The notes below the pieces were generated by a model, which worked only from the letters and a program-made list of their open reading frames with translations, was not told the origin of the DNA and ran no database searches. From Fibrella arboris (GTDB lineage Bacteria; Bacteroidota; Bacteroidia; Cytophagales; Spirosomataceae), in assembly GCF_041321095.1 (NCBI RefSeq), contig NZ_JBGGWE010000004.1, positions 372,001-436,000 on the forward strand: a stretch of 64,000 nucleotides of DNA. Reading direction: 5' to 3'. Positions 1 through 8,793 of this stretch are shown piece by piece. Numbering within the stretch: position 1 is the first letter of the stretch; each line of letters opens with the position of its first letter. A program made the position numbers and the translations under genes.

Positions 1-705
1 GACGAGCGTAACCTGGGCACCCGCCAGCGCAAAAGCGCGAGCCAACGCAAAACCCATCTTGCCGGTCGAATGATTGCTAATGTACCGGACCGGATCGATC
101 GCTTCCTGGGTGGGGCCGGCGGTGATGAGCACCTGCTTACCTGTCACTGCTTCCTGCCGACTAAAATACCGTTCCAGAATCTGCACGATCGTTTCTGGCT
201 CAGCCAGTCGCCCCTCGCCTACCAGCCCACTCGCCAGTTCGCCATGTTCGGCCCGGATGATGTGGTTGCCAAAACGCTTCAATCTGGCCAAATTCTCAAG
301 CGTGGCGGGGTGTTGATACATATCCAGGTCCATGGCTGGCGCGATAAACACCGGGCACTTCGCCGACAGGTACGTTGCCGACAGTAAATCGTCGCAGAGG
401 GCGGTGGCGCAACGGGCCAATGTCCGGGCCGAGGCTGGCGCAATGACGAGCGCATCAGCCCAAAGACCCAGGTCGACGTGGTTGTTCCAGACGTCGTTCG
501 CATCGGCCACGAAGGTCGAAAGCGCCGGTCGCTTAGACAGTGTAGCCAGCGTCAAGGGCGTAATGAATGTCTTGGCCGACTCGGTCATGATCACCTGCAC
601 CTCGGCCCCTGTTTTCACCAACAGGCGAATCAGTATCGCTGCCTTGTAGGCAGCGATACTACCAGACACACCCAGAATAATTCGTTTACCTCGCAGGGGT
701 TCCAT
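1..705 (-). CDS. coaBC: Bifunctional phosphopantothenoylcysteine decarboxylase / phosphopantothenate-cysteine ligase, 3' end cut by window
   Basis: Makes phosphopantetheine from phosphopantothenate and cysteine (coenzyme A synthesis, cytosol). The visible 235 residues hold the whole flavin-dependent CoaC domain (about 1-180) and the start of CoaB. Seen: GVSGSIAAYK near 12-21, active-site His76 in NNHVDLG, a PAMD motif at 123-126 where the family usually has PAMN, then ITAGPT at 194-199 and ISNHSTGKMG at 209-218, which open the CoaB ligase domain. The ATG at 705 is the only good start. The gene runs off the left edge without a stop. It follows rpoZ by 100 bp, a spacer largely filled by an inverted repeat, and is the third gene of a bamD-rpoZ-coaBC operon, an order common in Bacteroidota. 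Confidence 0.95.
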   Translation of the reverse strand, partial: MEPLRGKRIILGVSGSIAAYKAAILIRLLVKTGAEVQVIMTESAKTFITPLTLATLSKRPALSTFVADANDVWNNHVDLGLWADALVIAPASARTLARCATALCDDLLSATYLSAKCPVFIAPAMDLDMYQHPATLENLARLKRFGNHIIRAEHGELASGLVGEGRLAEPETIVQILERYFSRQEAVTGKQVLITAGPTQEAIDPVRYISNHSTGKMGFALARAFALAGAQVTLV

Positions 706-716
706 AGGCAGCAAAA

Positions 717-785
717 ATCCCACGTGAAGCACAAAGATGTACAGAGTTTGTGCAAACTCCGTGCCTTTGCTCCCTCACGTGGGAT
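717..785. repeat. Nested palindromic element between rpoZ and coaBC
   Basis: Perfect 11-bp outer arms (ATCCCACGTGA at 717-727, its complement at 775-785) enclose a perfect 7-bp inner hairpin (GAGTTTG at 744-750, CAAACTC at 753-759, 2-nt loop). Between them lie related GCACAAAG-like segments. It occupies most of the spacer inside an operon and has no T tract after it, so it is more likely an RNA processing or stability structure, or a palindromic repeat, than a simple terminator. Confidence 0.6.
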
Positions 786-804
786 AAGGTGTTAAACGGG
801 CAGG

Positions 805-1119
805 CTATTTCTCTTCGCCTTCTTCTGGATACCGGAAATAAACTTTACCAGCCAAAAACTCGTCGGTTGCCAACGTAGTAGGCTTAGGCATTCGCTCATA
901 GAACTTCGAGATTTCGATCTGCTCGCGGTTCTCAAACACCTCTTCAAGATTATCAACGGCCGAAACGAACTCCGACAGTTTGTTGCTTAGCTCCTCTTTG
1001 TTCTTGGTCGAGATCTGACGCGCCCGCTTCGAGATGATCGAAACCGACTCGTATAGATTGCCTGTCATTGCCGCAATTTTGTCGGTATCGCGTGTGATAA
1101 TTGACGGATTTGATGCCAT
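805..1119 (-). CDS. rpoZ: DNA-directed RNA polymerase omega subunit (Rpb6/omega family)
   Basis: Small subunit that helps assemble and stabilise RNA polymerase. The 104-residue protein has the Bacteroidota form of the omega/Rpb6 fold: an N-terminal TGNLYESVSIISKRARQI-like helix (residues about 19-36) and a charged C-terminal tail. Its start is 5 bp downstream of the bamD stop, so the two genes must be co-transcribed, and coaBC follows. The position between bamD and coaBC strongly supports the call. Sequence identity to proteobacterial RpoZ is expected to be low, so the name rests on the Bacteroidota family and context. Confidence 0.88.
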   Translation of the reverse strand: MASNPSIITRDTDKIAAMTGNLYESVSIISKRARQISTKNKEELSNKLSEFVSAVDNLEEVFENREQIEISKFYERMPKPTTLATDEFLAGKVYFRYPEEGEEK

Positions 1120-1124
1120 AGTGT

Positions 1125-2027
1125 TTATTTGTTTGCCGAGGTTACTTTCGCCGGGGCGTTGGGATTCGGCTGTAATTGCTTTTTAAGTTCTTCGCGCGCT
1201 TTTTCTTCTTTGGCAATGCGATCCAGCTCTTTCATGCTGCCTTCAAGCATCTTTTCGGCCTGCTTTAGATACTTGCTCGAAGGATATTTTTCCTGAAACG
1301 ACTTGTAAAACGCCACTGCTTCCTGAAAACGTTCCTTCTGCTTGGTATCCAGCGAGTTTTTAGCCAGATTATACTCCGCGTCTACTTTGAGAAAGGCCAG
1401 TTCTTCGTTGTATTCTGAATCAGGGAATTCCCGCTGAAAATTGTTGATCGATACAACCGACGATTTGTAGTTAGCAATACTGAAGCCACTTACTTTATAG
1501 TATTGTTTGGCTCGTTCGTATGCCTTTCTTTCCAGTTTCTTCCGTAGGTTCAGAATCAATTCCGTACAGTCTTTTACATGCTCGCTGTCTGGGTTCGTAT
1601 TGACAAAGTCCTGTAGAGCCGACATCGCCGTAATGGTGTTCGACTGATCCAGATTGAAACCAGGTGTCGCTTTATACAGCGAGAGCGCATACATATACAT
1701 TGCATCTGGTGCGAACTCGCTGCGGGCAAACGTTTCATAAAAACGCTTAAAAAGCTGAGCAGCAGGCTCATACAATGACTGGTTGTACTGCGTATAGGCG
1801 TAATTGAACTGCGAAATCTCCTGTTCTGAACTACCTTTTAGTTTAGGAATAATTTCCTCAAATAATAAACCTGCCCGGTACCAGTCCTTCTTTTCGTAGT
1901 ACTTCAGGGCAGCCTTGTACTTCTGATCATCGGTACCACTCTTCTGTAGTTTAGCAAAGTCGCTACACGCCGATAAACCGAGCACGAAGAGGCTAACAAT
2001 CAGGATAAAAAAACGACGGTTTCGCAT
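1125..2027 (-). CDS. bamD: Outer membrane protein assembly factor BamD (lipoprotein)
   Basis: Periplasmic lipoprotein of the BAM complex, which inserts beta-barrels into the outer membrane. The start at 2027 gives 300 residues beginning MRNRRFF, with a signal peptide and lipobox LSAC (Cys about residue 21). Five TPR-like repeats follow, with the family pattern of tandem helices (FEEIIPK, FYETFARSEF, FQREFPDSEYNEE, KYPSSKYLKQAEKML). The reading frame is open upstream to 2114, but that extension has no signal peptide and covers the promoter, so I reject it. First gene of the bamD-rpoZ-coaBC operon. The lysine- and glutamate-rich tail is typical. Confidence 0.93.
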   Translation of the reverse strand: MRNRRFFILIVSLFVLGLSACSDFAKLQKSGTDDQKYKAALKYYEKKDWYRAGLLFEEIIPKLKGSSEQEISQFNYAYTQYNQSLYEPAAQLFKRFYETFARSEFAPDAMYMYALSLYKATPGFNLDQSNTITAMSALQDFVNTNPDSEHVKDCTELILNLRKKLERKAYERAKQYYKVSGFSIANYKSSVVSINNFQREFPDSEYNEELAFLKVDAEYNLAKNSLDTKQKERFQEAVAFYKSFQEKYPSSKYLKQAEKMLEGSMKELDRIAKEEKAREELKKQLQPNPNAPAKVTSANK

Positions 2028-2034
2028 AAGGTCG

Positions 2035-2042
2035 CAAATATA
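2035..2042 (-). promoter_or_regulatory. -7 promoter element TATATTTG upstream of bamD
   Basis: Matches the Bacteroidota -7 consensus TAnnTTTG. Only 7 nt separate it from the bamD ATG at 2027, so the transcript would have an extremely short leader or none. A TTG lies at 2067-2069, somewhat far upstream for an ideal -33 box. Confidence 0.65.
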
Positions 2043-2133
2043 CAAAAAATAATGGCTACACCCTTTCAACGAAGAGGTAGCCAATCTGGTGCGCCAGTAC
2101 CGGCGACTTAACAATCCTTAACAAGATAACCGC

Positions 2134-2772
2134 TTATTGATGTTTGACGAGCAATTTTTTGGTCGCCACCTTTACACCCTCGATGGAAAGCTGGTAGAAA
2201 TAATAACCGGTAGGCAGGTCACGGGTCTGCAACCGAACCTTGCGTTCATTACGATCCAGGGTATACTCTGCCACAGGGGCGCCGAGGATGTTCAATAACG
2301 TGATCGACGCATTACCAACAGTATTGTTCATCACGTAATCTATTTCAGCCACGTCGTGCGCCGGGTTTGGGTAGATATTCGACACCGTTAGCCGATCGCT
2401 ACTATACATGCGCTCGTCGATATGAACGGCTTCTTCTGATGATCGTTCGCTTATAGCGCCCGATACAATTCCTTCGGCGGCTCCTGATGGGCGGCTGGCA
2501 GGCGCTTTGGTCGTCGCCGTTGGCGTGGCAATTAGCAAGGACCGATAGTAGTCCCGCATGGCCGAGTTTTTACCCTGAGAAAATAAATAATCCATCGTCG
2601 ACATAGGACGCGACAACGGTAGCAATACACGTTGGGGTTTGCTACTGGCAACTGCCGTCGGGGTATTTTTTCTGCCCAGCTCAAGCCGACTCCGTCCGGG
2701 CACTTGTGCCCTCACGGAAGTAGCCAACAGTAGGCCGATTAAACACCCATATAAACGTAAAGAATCTCCCAT
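2134..2772 (-). CDS. Secreted protein with type IX secretion C-terminal sorting domain
   Basis: 212 residues. A signal peptide (residues 1-22, ending VRAQ) is followed by a low-complexity Ser/Ala/Pro linker with no recognised enzyme domain. The last 80 residues form a type A T9SS sorting domain: SNIYPNPAHDVAEIDY, a central GAPVAEYTL strand, LPTGYYFYQL and a basic end KKLLVKH. The protein should therefore cross the outer membrane through the Por/Gld machine and have its tail cleaved. With only about 110 residues of passenger, its job is unknown. It has its own promoter at 2806-2836. It ends about 105 bp upstream of the bamD start. Confidence 0.85.
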   Translation of the reverse strand: MGDSLRLYGCLIGLLLATSVRAQVPGRSRLELGRKNTPTAVASSKPQRVLLPLSRPMSTMDYLFSQGKNSAMRDYYRSLLIATPTATTKAPASRPSGAAEGIVSGAISERSSEEAVHIDERMYSSDRLTVSNIYPNPAHDVAEIDYVMNNTVGNASITLLNILGAPVAEYTLDRNERKVRLQTRDLPTGYYFYQLSIEGVKVATKKLLVKHQ

Positions 2773-2805
2773 TCCTGAAAATCAATGCATTAGCTTTATC
2801 TGACA

Positions 2806-2836
2806 CAAACGTAAGTAAGCAAAAAGACAAAGTCAA
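2806..2836 (-). promoter_or_regulatory. Complete Bacteroidota promoter: TTG (-33), 20-nt spacer, TACGTTTG (-7)
   Basis: On the minus strand TTG lies at 2834-2836 and TACGTTTG at 2806-2813, with exactly 20 nt between them, the preferred spacing of the Bacteroidota primary sigma factor. It drives the T9SS cargo gene starting at 2772, with a leader of about 27-30 nt. Confidence 0.75.
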
Positions 2837-2874
2837 CGTGATAAAAAGTAAAAAATTGTTAATTACACTGCGAT

Positions 2875-4779
2875 TTACTTCTTCTGACCCGGTTTGTTAA
2901 CCAATGGTTTAAAATTAGCGTCAAATTTAATGCCGCTTTTATCCAATGGTGAATTAGCACCGGTCGACAAAATTGGTGGTTTTGTCGCTGTAGATGCAGT
3001 GGGGGCCGTTACCGTTGCCTGCTGGGGTAATAAAGATTTATTTGCTGGCCCTACAGACGTGCCAATCACTTGCTCTTTTGTTGGTTTTTCACTCACTCGC
3101 CAGCGAAATCCGTCCAGTTTTTTCTTCTCTTCAGTAAGCAATTTAGGGGGCGTTAACGCCCCATCCGGACTACCATAGAAGCGAATATTCCCCACTCTTC
3201 CTTTTTTGAAATCGATCGTCATTTTGCTACAGTCGACCCGATTCATTCCCGTAAAGACGTTCTTTTCATCTACTACGTAATAAATGCTCTGACCGTTGCC
3301 CTCAACCACAACTCTATTCAATTCTGTTTTATCTTCTACTTTGATTGGCCCGGCTACAGCTGTCGTTGTCTGGGGCGGGATGGTCACTTTGGTCGGGGCT
3401 GTACGCGTTGTTTTGCCGCGCAGACGGGCTGTAGCTACGGGTTTGGGCCGGATCGTATCAAGCACATTTTTGAACGAGGCAGTGATAGACCGGCCTTTTA
3501 TCTGGTTGAAATATTGCAGGGAATCCTGCGAGATAACAAAAGATCGCCCGCGCAACAGCATGGTGTTGATTCGATTATTTTTCAGTTTAGCCGTTAGTGT
3601 GTCGGCTTCCATCTGATAGGCCTGACTCCAGACGATCGGCTTTTTGTAAAAGAAAATCGTAGAATCGGAAACGGCATAGACCAGCGAATCGCAGCGGCTT
3701 TGCAGGTCAGATTTATAGACCAGCACATTTTTCTGACCAACTAGTTTTCGGGGTCGTTTCTCGGTGCTACCGCTCGGTGTATCGTACGAAAAAAGCGTGT
3801 CGGCCCGCATGTACAACGTGTCTTTACTCACCAGCGAACGCACGACCGCATTTCCTGTCACCCGTGAAATACCGACCTTCCCATTGTACCGTCCCTGATC
3901 GCCGGTGATGATCGTATTATTTTCTTTTCCAACCAGTACGACATTCCCTTTGGCTATACCTATTTCAGTCTGGTTGTCAAAATCGAGGGTATCGCCGGTA
4001 AGTGTGTATTTTTCGGTGTATGCAGTAGCTCGTTTTCGGAAATTAGAAATACGGGTCACGGTATTGTAGGTTCCTTCCTTGGCTACCAGCGTACCGTCTT
4101 TATTCACGATCTTAGTGGGTCCCTGAAACGTGGCAATCTTTGTAGCGCTGTTATACAACAATGAATCGGCGGTGAGCGTGGTTTTGGGATTGACCAGCTT
4201 CACATTTCGGATAAAGGTGAACTGTTTGAAGCGCGTGTCATAATACCCTTCGTCGCTGGTTAAAACATTGTCTTTATCGACAATCCGACCTTTGTTCGGG
4301 TAGTGCGCTATGCCATTGGCCATGTCGTAGTCGAGGCGCGAAGTGGTCAGGGTCATTTTCGTGTCGCGCAGCGATACCCGGTGCAACAACGTTGATGAAC
4401 GTGTGTTGCCATAGTAGTACATGGTGTCACCCTTTACGGTGATCGTGTCGCCCTGCAGGATTCGTACGTTCCCGTAAGCCTCCACCACATTGGCGGTCGC
4501 ATTCTGGATAGCCAAATCGCAGAACATTAACGCGCCTTTGTGACTAAGGCGGACGTTCCCAATCAGTCGGCGAGTGGCACTACCAGGCACCTGGCTGACA
4601 TCCAGCGTGTCAGCGTTCAGAATCCGTACCTGTTCGGTACCTCCTGACGACGTACCTGGGGTCGCTGGCCGGCCAACCTGTGCAAAAGCCGACGTACCCA
4701 ACAGGAATAGTACGGTAAAGCAGCTGAAAAAAGAGGCTAATGGCCGCGAAAGAATATATTTTTGTCTAGTCAAGTTCAT
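2875..4779 (-). CDS. OstA-like (LptA/LptD N-terminal domain) LPS transport protein
   Basis: 634 residues from the ATG at 4779. A signal peptide (about 1-34, ending TSAFAQ) is followed by a long run of OstA-type beta-jellyroll repeats between residues about 50 and 440, with recurring phrases such as DTLDVS, GNVRLSHKGALMFCD, GNVRILQGDTITVKGD and VYKSDLQSRCDSL. This is the LptA/OstA fold that carries lipopolysaccharide across the periplasm. In Bacteroidota such proteins are longer than E. coli LptA and lack the LptD barrel, as here. The C-terminal 200 residues are Pro/Thr-rich and unassigned. It is divergent from tilS with only 33 bp between the starts. Confidence 0.85.
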   Translation of the reverse strand: MNLTRQKYILSRPLASFFSCFTVLFLLGTSAFAQVGRPATPGTSSGGTEQVRILNADTLDVSQVPGSATRRLIGNVRLSHKGALMFCDLAIQNATANVVEAYGNVRILQGDTITVKGDTMYYYGNTRSSTLLHRVSLRDTKMTLTTSRLDYDMANGIAHYPNKGRIVDKDNVLTSDEGYYDTRFKQFTFIRNVKLVNPKTTLTADSLLYNSATKIATFQGPTKIVNKDGTLVAKEGTYNTVTRISNFRKRATAYTEKYTLTGDTLDFDNQTEIGIAKGNVVLVGKENNTIITGDQGRYNGKVGISRVTGNAVVRSLVSKDTLYMRADTLFSYDTPSGSTEKRPRKLVGQKNVLVYKSDLQSRCDSLVYAVSDSTIFFYKKPIVWSQAYQMEADTLTAKLKNNRINTMLLRGRSFVISQDSLQYFNQIKGRSITASFKNVLDTIRPKPVATARLRGKTTRTAPTKVTIPPQTTTAVAGPIKVEDKTELNRVVVEGNGQSIYYVVDEKNVFTGMNRVDCSKMTIDFKKGRVGNIRFYGSPDGALTPPKLLTEEKKKLDGFRWRVSEKPTKEQVIGTSVGPANKSLLPQQATVTAPTASTATKPPILSTGANSPLDKSGIKFDANFKPLVNKPGQKK

Positions 4780-4794
4780 GTACCATTCAGCCTG

Positions 4795-4802
4795 CAAATC
4801 TA
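4795..4802 (-). promoter_or_regulatory. -7 element TAGATTTG for the OstA-like gene
   Basis: Matches TAnnTTTG. It lies 15 nt upstream of the ATG at 4779 inside the 33-bp spacer shared with divergent tilS, and overlaps a copy of AACGTACC (4802-4809). This element also explains why the longer reading frame that begins at TTG 4797 is not the real start. Confidence 0.6.
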
Positions 4803-4812
4803 ACGTACCTAC

Positions 4813-6198
4813 GTGCTACCCGACGGCTTTTTAGCTTTTATTAACGAACACCAGCTCTTTACTTCGGCTGACAAGGTGCTTGTGGCCGTCAGTGGAGGCG
4901 TAGATTCTGTGGTCCTGGCTTCGTTGCTGAAAGCGGGCGGCTTTTCATTTGGCATCGCTCATGTCAACTTCGGTCTGCGCGGCACAGATTCTGATGCCGA
5001 CGCAGCCTTTGTTGAAAACATAGCCCTTTCCTACGGGGTTCCGTTCCACCTGACCCGCTTCGATACGATTGCCGAGGCCTCTCAACAAAATGAATCAACG
5101 CAGGTGACCGCCCGTCGGTTACGTTACGACTGGTTTCGGCAACTGCAGCTACAGCATGGATACCTGGCCGTTGCGACAGCGCATCACCTGAACGACGTAC
5201 TGGAAACCATGTTACTAAACCTGACGCGCGGCACCGGCCTGGCTGGTTTGCGGGGTATGCCCATCCACTCAGATCTAACGTCAACCTGGCCACGCGTAGT
5301 CAGGCCGCTTTGGGCAATGCCACGAGCTTCCATTGAGGCCTATGCTCAGGCGTATCTGTTGAACTGGCGGGAAGATTCGTCCAACAGCTCCGATAAGTAC
5401 AGCCGTAATCAAATTCGCCATCATGTCGTGCCCGTGCTGGAACGGCTCAATCCGGGCCTGATGCAAACCGTGTCACGTTCGTTAAGCCAGCTTCGCTCGG
5501 CTGACACGATACTTAAGCACGAGCTTCATACCTCATTTACCCACTGTACACAGCCTGTCGACGAGGGGTTTGTTATTGACGTTGCCAAGCTGAAGGAGTA
5601 TCCAGAACCGCTTTTTCGACTGGGCGAATGGGTAAAGCCTTACGGTTTTACAACTGATGTGCTGGCTCAGTGCTGGCAAGTGGTCAACCAGGCTGGCAAC
5701 GTACCTGATCGAACAGGGCAAGTGTTTCTTGCCCCTTCGCATCGGTTATTATACGATCGGGGTAAACTTTGGTTACTCCCTCGACACGCGGATAGTCGTT
5801 TGCCCGTGGAGATCCTGGATTGGCCTGAAACGCCTATCGCAGTAGGAACAGATGGTTATTTATCCGTTGGTCGTTTAGGGCGAGACCAATGGGATGGTCA
5901 GTGGCCAACCAGTACGTCTATGGCTTTTCTGGATACGGATGCAGCTCCTTTTCCCTGGACAATACGGCGTTGGCAAAACGGCGACCGCTTCAATCCGCTT
6001 GGCATGACTGGCTCGCGGTTAGTTAGTGATTTTCTGGCCGACAATAAATTACCCATCCACCAGAGGGAAAGTACCTGGGTACTGGAAAGCAACGGCCGTC
6101 TCATTTGGGTACTGGGTTTGCGTCTGTCGAACGTCGCCAGACTGACACAAGCCACTAGCCAACTTATTATTTTACACTGGCAATCGGTCGGGCAGTAA
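4813..6198 (+). CDS. tilS: tRNA(Ile)-lysidine synthase
   Basis: Converts C34 of the CAU-anticodon tRNA-Ile to lysidine, using ATP and lysine, so that it reads AUA. The 461-residue protein has the PP-loop SGGVDS at 27-32, the following HVNFGLRG and ATAHHLND segments of the N-terminal ATPase domain, a central dimerisation/TilS2-like region, and a C-terminal domain ending with WRNGDRF-like (WQNGDRFNPLG) and an SDFLADNKLP motif. The likely start is GTG 4813. No ATG lies nearby, and the PP loop sits at the usual distance from this start. Length is normal. Confidence 0.93.
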   Translation: MLPDGFLAFINEHQLFTSADKVLVAVSGGVDSVVLASLLKAGGFSFGIAHVNFGLRGTDSDADAAFVENIALSYGVPFHLTRFDTIAEASQQNESTQVTARRLRYDWFRQLQLQHGYLAVATAHHLNDVLETMLLNLTRGTGLAGLRGMPIHSDLTSTWPRVVRPLWAMPRASIEAYAQAYLLNWREDSSNSSDKYSRNQIRHHVVPVLERLNPGLMQTVSRSLSQLRSADTILKHELHTSFTHCTQPVDEGFVIDVAKLKEYPEPLFRLGEWVKPYGFTTDVLAQCWQVVNQAGNVPDRTGQVFLAPSHRLLYDRGKLWLLPRHADSRLPVEILDWPETPIAVGTDGYLSVGRLGRDQWDGQWPTSTSMAFLDTDAAPFPWTIRRWQNGDRFNPLGMTGSRLVSDFLADNKLPIHQRESTWVLESNGRLIWVLGLRLSNVARLTQATSQLIILHWQSVGQ

Positions 6199-6321
6199 AT
6201 TATACAGGACAATGAAAACTACGACTTGTTTACAGTGCCACCGCTTCTATTTATTCAGTTTGGCACTTATTTTGTTACTAATGATCAGGGAAACCCATAG
6301 TTTTTTTAAACAGATTACCTC

Positions 6322-8613
6322 ATGAACCGATCAACACGGGTTCTGCTACTCATAGCGGGGCTGCTGATAACGTCGCTGACGCTGCATGCACAAAGTGGGC
6401 GACTTAAAGCCGCTAACAAGCAGTATGATAACTACAGCTACCTGGCGGCGGTGCGTATGTATGAAGAGTTTTTACGTAGTAAACCAGGCGACGCTACCGA
6501 AACCCGGGAAGCAATGACCAAGCTTGGTTTCAGTTACCGTAAACTCCAGGATACGCGCAACGCTGAGCGCGTCTATGGCGAACTGATTGCGAGTTACCCT
6601 GATCTGGAAAGTGAGATTTACTTGTATTATGCCCAGGCGCTCGCTTCGAACGGCAAAAGCCGGGAAGCTCAGAAAATGTATAGCCAGTACGGTCAACGGC
6701 AAAGTAATGATCTACGTGGCCGAACCGGTACAATTACTTACATGGACTTAAGTCGCTTTTACCTCGACTCCTCGTCCTATCGCATTCAGAATTTACCGAT
6801 AAACTCCCGGCAAGCCGACTTCAGCCCGATGTATTACAAAAAGGGGCTGGTATTCGTGTCATCACGCGATGAAGGGGGAGCTATCAAGCGTGTTTTCTCC
6901 TGGAACCAGACACCTTTTCTGGATCTCTATTCTTTTCCCGACACGAACCAGCTTCGCATTCCTGGCTTCGACCCAGTGGCGCGACCAGCCGGTACGGCTG
7001 TTTTAGGTGGTGGAGGCCCTGCGGCTGATCAGTCTGTAGAGATTGAAGCAGAAAACAAGCCGATCTCAAAATCAGAAAAGTTTAGCCGCACACTGAACAC
7101 AAAATACCATGAAGGGCCGGTCACCTTTACACAGGACCAGAACTTCATTGTCTTTACCCGTAACAATGGCAGCAAAGGCAAATCAGCGAAGAGCAGCGAT
7201 GGCGTACGGAAACTAAAACTGTATTCGGCCGTTTTTCGGGGCAACAAATGGCACGACGTTGCTGAACTACCGTTCAACAGCAGCGAATATTCAGTAGGTC
7301 ACCCAGCCTTTGCCCCCGACGATCAACGGCTTTATTTCGTGTCTGACATGCCAGGTGGCTATGGCGGCACCGATCTGTATGTTGTCGAGTTCAGGAACGG
7401 CGAGTGGGGTACGCCCGTCAATATGGGCAAAGAGATCAATACGGAAGGCAACGAAATGTTTCCTTACGTTGATTCAGCAGGTAACCTATATTTCGCCTCG
7501 GATGGACATGCCGGCCTGGGAGGACTCGATGTCTTCTACGCCGAGATGAAAGATGGCGTTCCCTTCCGTGATGTGCAGAATGTTGGTTACCCGATCAACT
7601 CAGAAAAAGATGATTTTGGCCTGATTACTGACAAGGGACGTACCTCTGGTTATTTCAGCAGCAACCGTCGTAAAGGCATCAGCGACGACGACATTTATTC
7701 GTTCCGCCGGTCATGTAAGCAACTCAACATCCTTGTGTTCGACGCCAAGAGTGGAGCCCCGCTCAATGCCGCCGATGTACGTATTGTTCGGAATGGCACC
7801 AACCAGGATTTAAAGGTAACCAACAACGACGGCAAAACAGACCTATGCCTCGATGTGAACACAGAGTACGAATTTAAAGCGGTCAAAGAAGGTTACGCGC
7901 CAAACAGCATTCGCTTCTCGACGTTGACCCAATCGAACAAACCACAGATGAACGTGTCGATTTATCTGGAGAAAAGCGAGAATACGATTGTCCGTGGTGT
8001 GATTAAAACAGAGGTCAATCAGAAACCGGCCGAGGGTGTGAAAGTTACCCTGCGTAACGAGAAAGACAAGTCGGAAAAAACGGTCGTGACTGGCCCCGAC
8101 GGTGGGTATGAATTTGATGTTAAGCCCAACGCACCGTTCACGATCACAGCTCAGAAAGACAAGTACGCCACAAAACGTACCCAGAGCAAAGTTATGAAAG
8201 GCAAGAAAACGCAACGTACCCAGATAGACTCACTGGGCCTGTATGGTGAAGGCGATGTGTTCCAGCTCAAGAATATCTACTATGACCTGAACAAGTTCTT
8301 TATTCGCCCCGACGCAGCCCGTGAGCTTGATCATGTAGTGGCTATTCTGAAGGAATATCCAACCATGAAAATCGAATTACGGTCGCATACCGATGCCCGG
8401 TCAGGCGATGCGTATAACATGCGTTTGTCAGAAAGCCGGGCACGGGCGGCGGTTGACTATATCGCGTCACGCGGTATCAGCCCAAGCCGGCTAACGGCAC
8501 GCGGCTACGGTGAAAGTGAAATTGTAAATGGCTGTACCGACGGCGTAGACTGCGCCGAAAGTGAACACCAGCAAAACCGACGGACTGAATTTAAGATTTT
8601 GGCCGTCAAATAA
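6322..8613 (+). CDS. OmpA-family protein with TPR, beta-propeller and carboxypeptidase-like domains (PorE-like architecture)
   Basis: 763 residues. Signal peptide about 1-23 (ending LHAQ), TPR-like helices about 26-125, PD40/WD40-type beta-propeller blades about 160-450 (HPAFAPDDQRLYFVSD, GNLYFASDG, LGGLDVFY), two carboxypeptidase-regulatory-like Ig folds about 460-640, and an OmpA peptidoglycan-binding domain about 655-763 (FFIRPDAARELD, SHTDARSGDAYNMRLSESRARA, NRRTEFKI). The same order of domains is known for PorE, a T9SS component that ties the machine to peptidoglycan. PorE is a lipoprotein and this protein has a plain signal peptide, so it may be a paralogue. No PorP-like partner lies next to it. 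Confidence 0.85.
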   Translation: MNRSTRVLLLIAGLLITSLTLHAQSGRLKAANKQYDNYSYLAAVRMYEEFLRSKPGDATETREAMTKLGFSYRKLQDTRNAERVYGELIASYPDLESEIYLYYAQALASNGKSREAQKMYSQYGQRQSNDLRGRTGTITYMDLSRFYLDSSSYRIQNLPINSRQADFSPMYYKKGLVFVSSRDEGGAIKRVFSWNQTPFLDLYSFPDTNQLRIPGFDPVARPAGTAVLGGGGPAADQSVEIEAENKPISKSEKFSRTLNTKYHEGPVTFTQDQNFIVFTRNNGSKGKSAKSSDGVRKLKLYSAVFRGNKWHDVAELPFNSSEYSVGHPAFAPDDQRLYFVSDMPGGYGGTDLYVVEFRNGEWGTPVNMGKEINTEGNEMFPYVDSAGNLYFASDGHAGLGGLDVFYAEMKDGVPFRDVQNVGYPINSEKDDFGLITDKGRTSGYFSSNRRKGISDDDIYSFRRSCKQLNILVFDAKSGAPLNAADVRIVRNGTNQDLKVTNNDGKTDLCLDVNTEYEFKAVKEGYAPNSIRFSTLTQSNKPQMNVSIYLEKSENTIVRGVIKTEVNQKPAEGVKVTLRNEKDKSEKTVVTGPDGGYEFDVKPNAPFTITAQKDKYATKRTQSKVMKGKKTQRTQIDSLGLYGEGDVFQLKNIYYDLNKFFIRPDAARELDHVVAILKEYPTMKIELRSHTDARSGDAYNMRLSESRARAAVDYIASRGISPSRLTARGYGESEIVNGCTDGVDCAESEHQQNRRTEFKILAVK

Positions 8614-8637
8614 GACCTTGTGTTGTGAGGTAAGTTC

Positions 8638-8671
8638 GGAAAGGCGTAGGTTTATTAACCTGCGCTTTTCC
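8638..8671 (+). terminator. Hairpin after the PorE-like gene
   Basis: Arms GGAAAGGCGTAGGTT and AACCTGCGCTTTTCC pair at 13 of 15 positions around a 4-nt loop (TATT), 24 bp after the stop. Only a short T run (TTTT) is present, inside the stem. Confidence 0.5.
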
Positions 8672-8785
8672 ATTTTTGGGCCTTTGTGGCTAACAACGTA
8701 CCTGCTCTATGCGAAGACTGGCCCGTTGGCTAATGGAAACCTTTTCACTTTTTTTGTGTTACGTAATTAATCTAAGGGATTGTTT

Positions 8786-8793
8786 TATATTTG
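8786..8793 (+). promoter_or_regulatory. -7 element TATATTTG of the rho promoter, with a 250-nt leader
   Basis: The spacer 8614-9049 holds, in order, a hairpin, a copy of AACGTACC (8695-8702), this TAnnTTTG match, and about 250 nt of leader rich in C and T with no clear gene. A 5-codon open frame (ATG 8801) is the only start near the 5' end. Rho genes are autoregulated by Rho-dependent attenuation in other bacteria, and a long C-rich leader would suit that. The regulation is inferred. Confidence 0.55.

Noticed and set aside
70..795. Several plus-strand open frames of about 80-105 codons at the left end
   Set aside because: They are antisense to coaBC and show no family features; coaBC accounts for the region.
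7843..8214. Minus-strand open frame of 123 codons inside the PorE-like gene
   Set aside because: It is antisense to a strongly supported coding region and has no domain.
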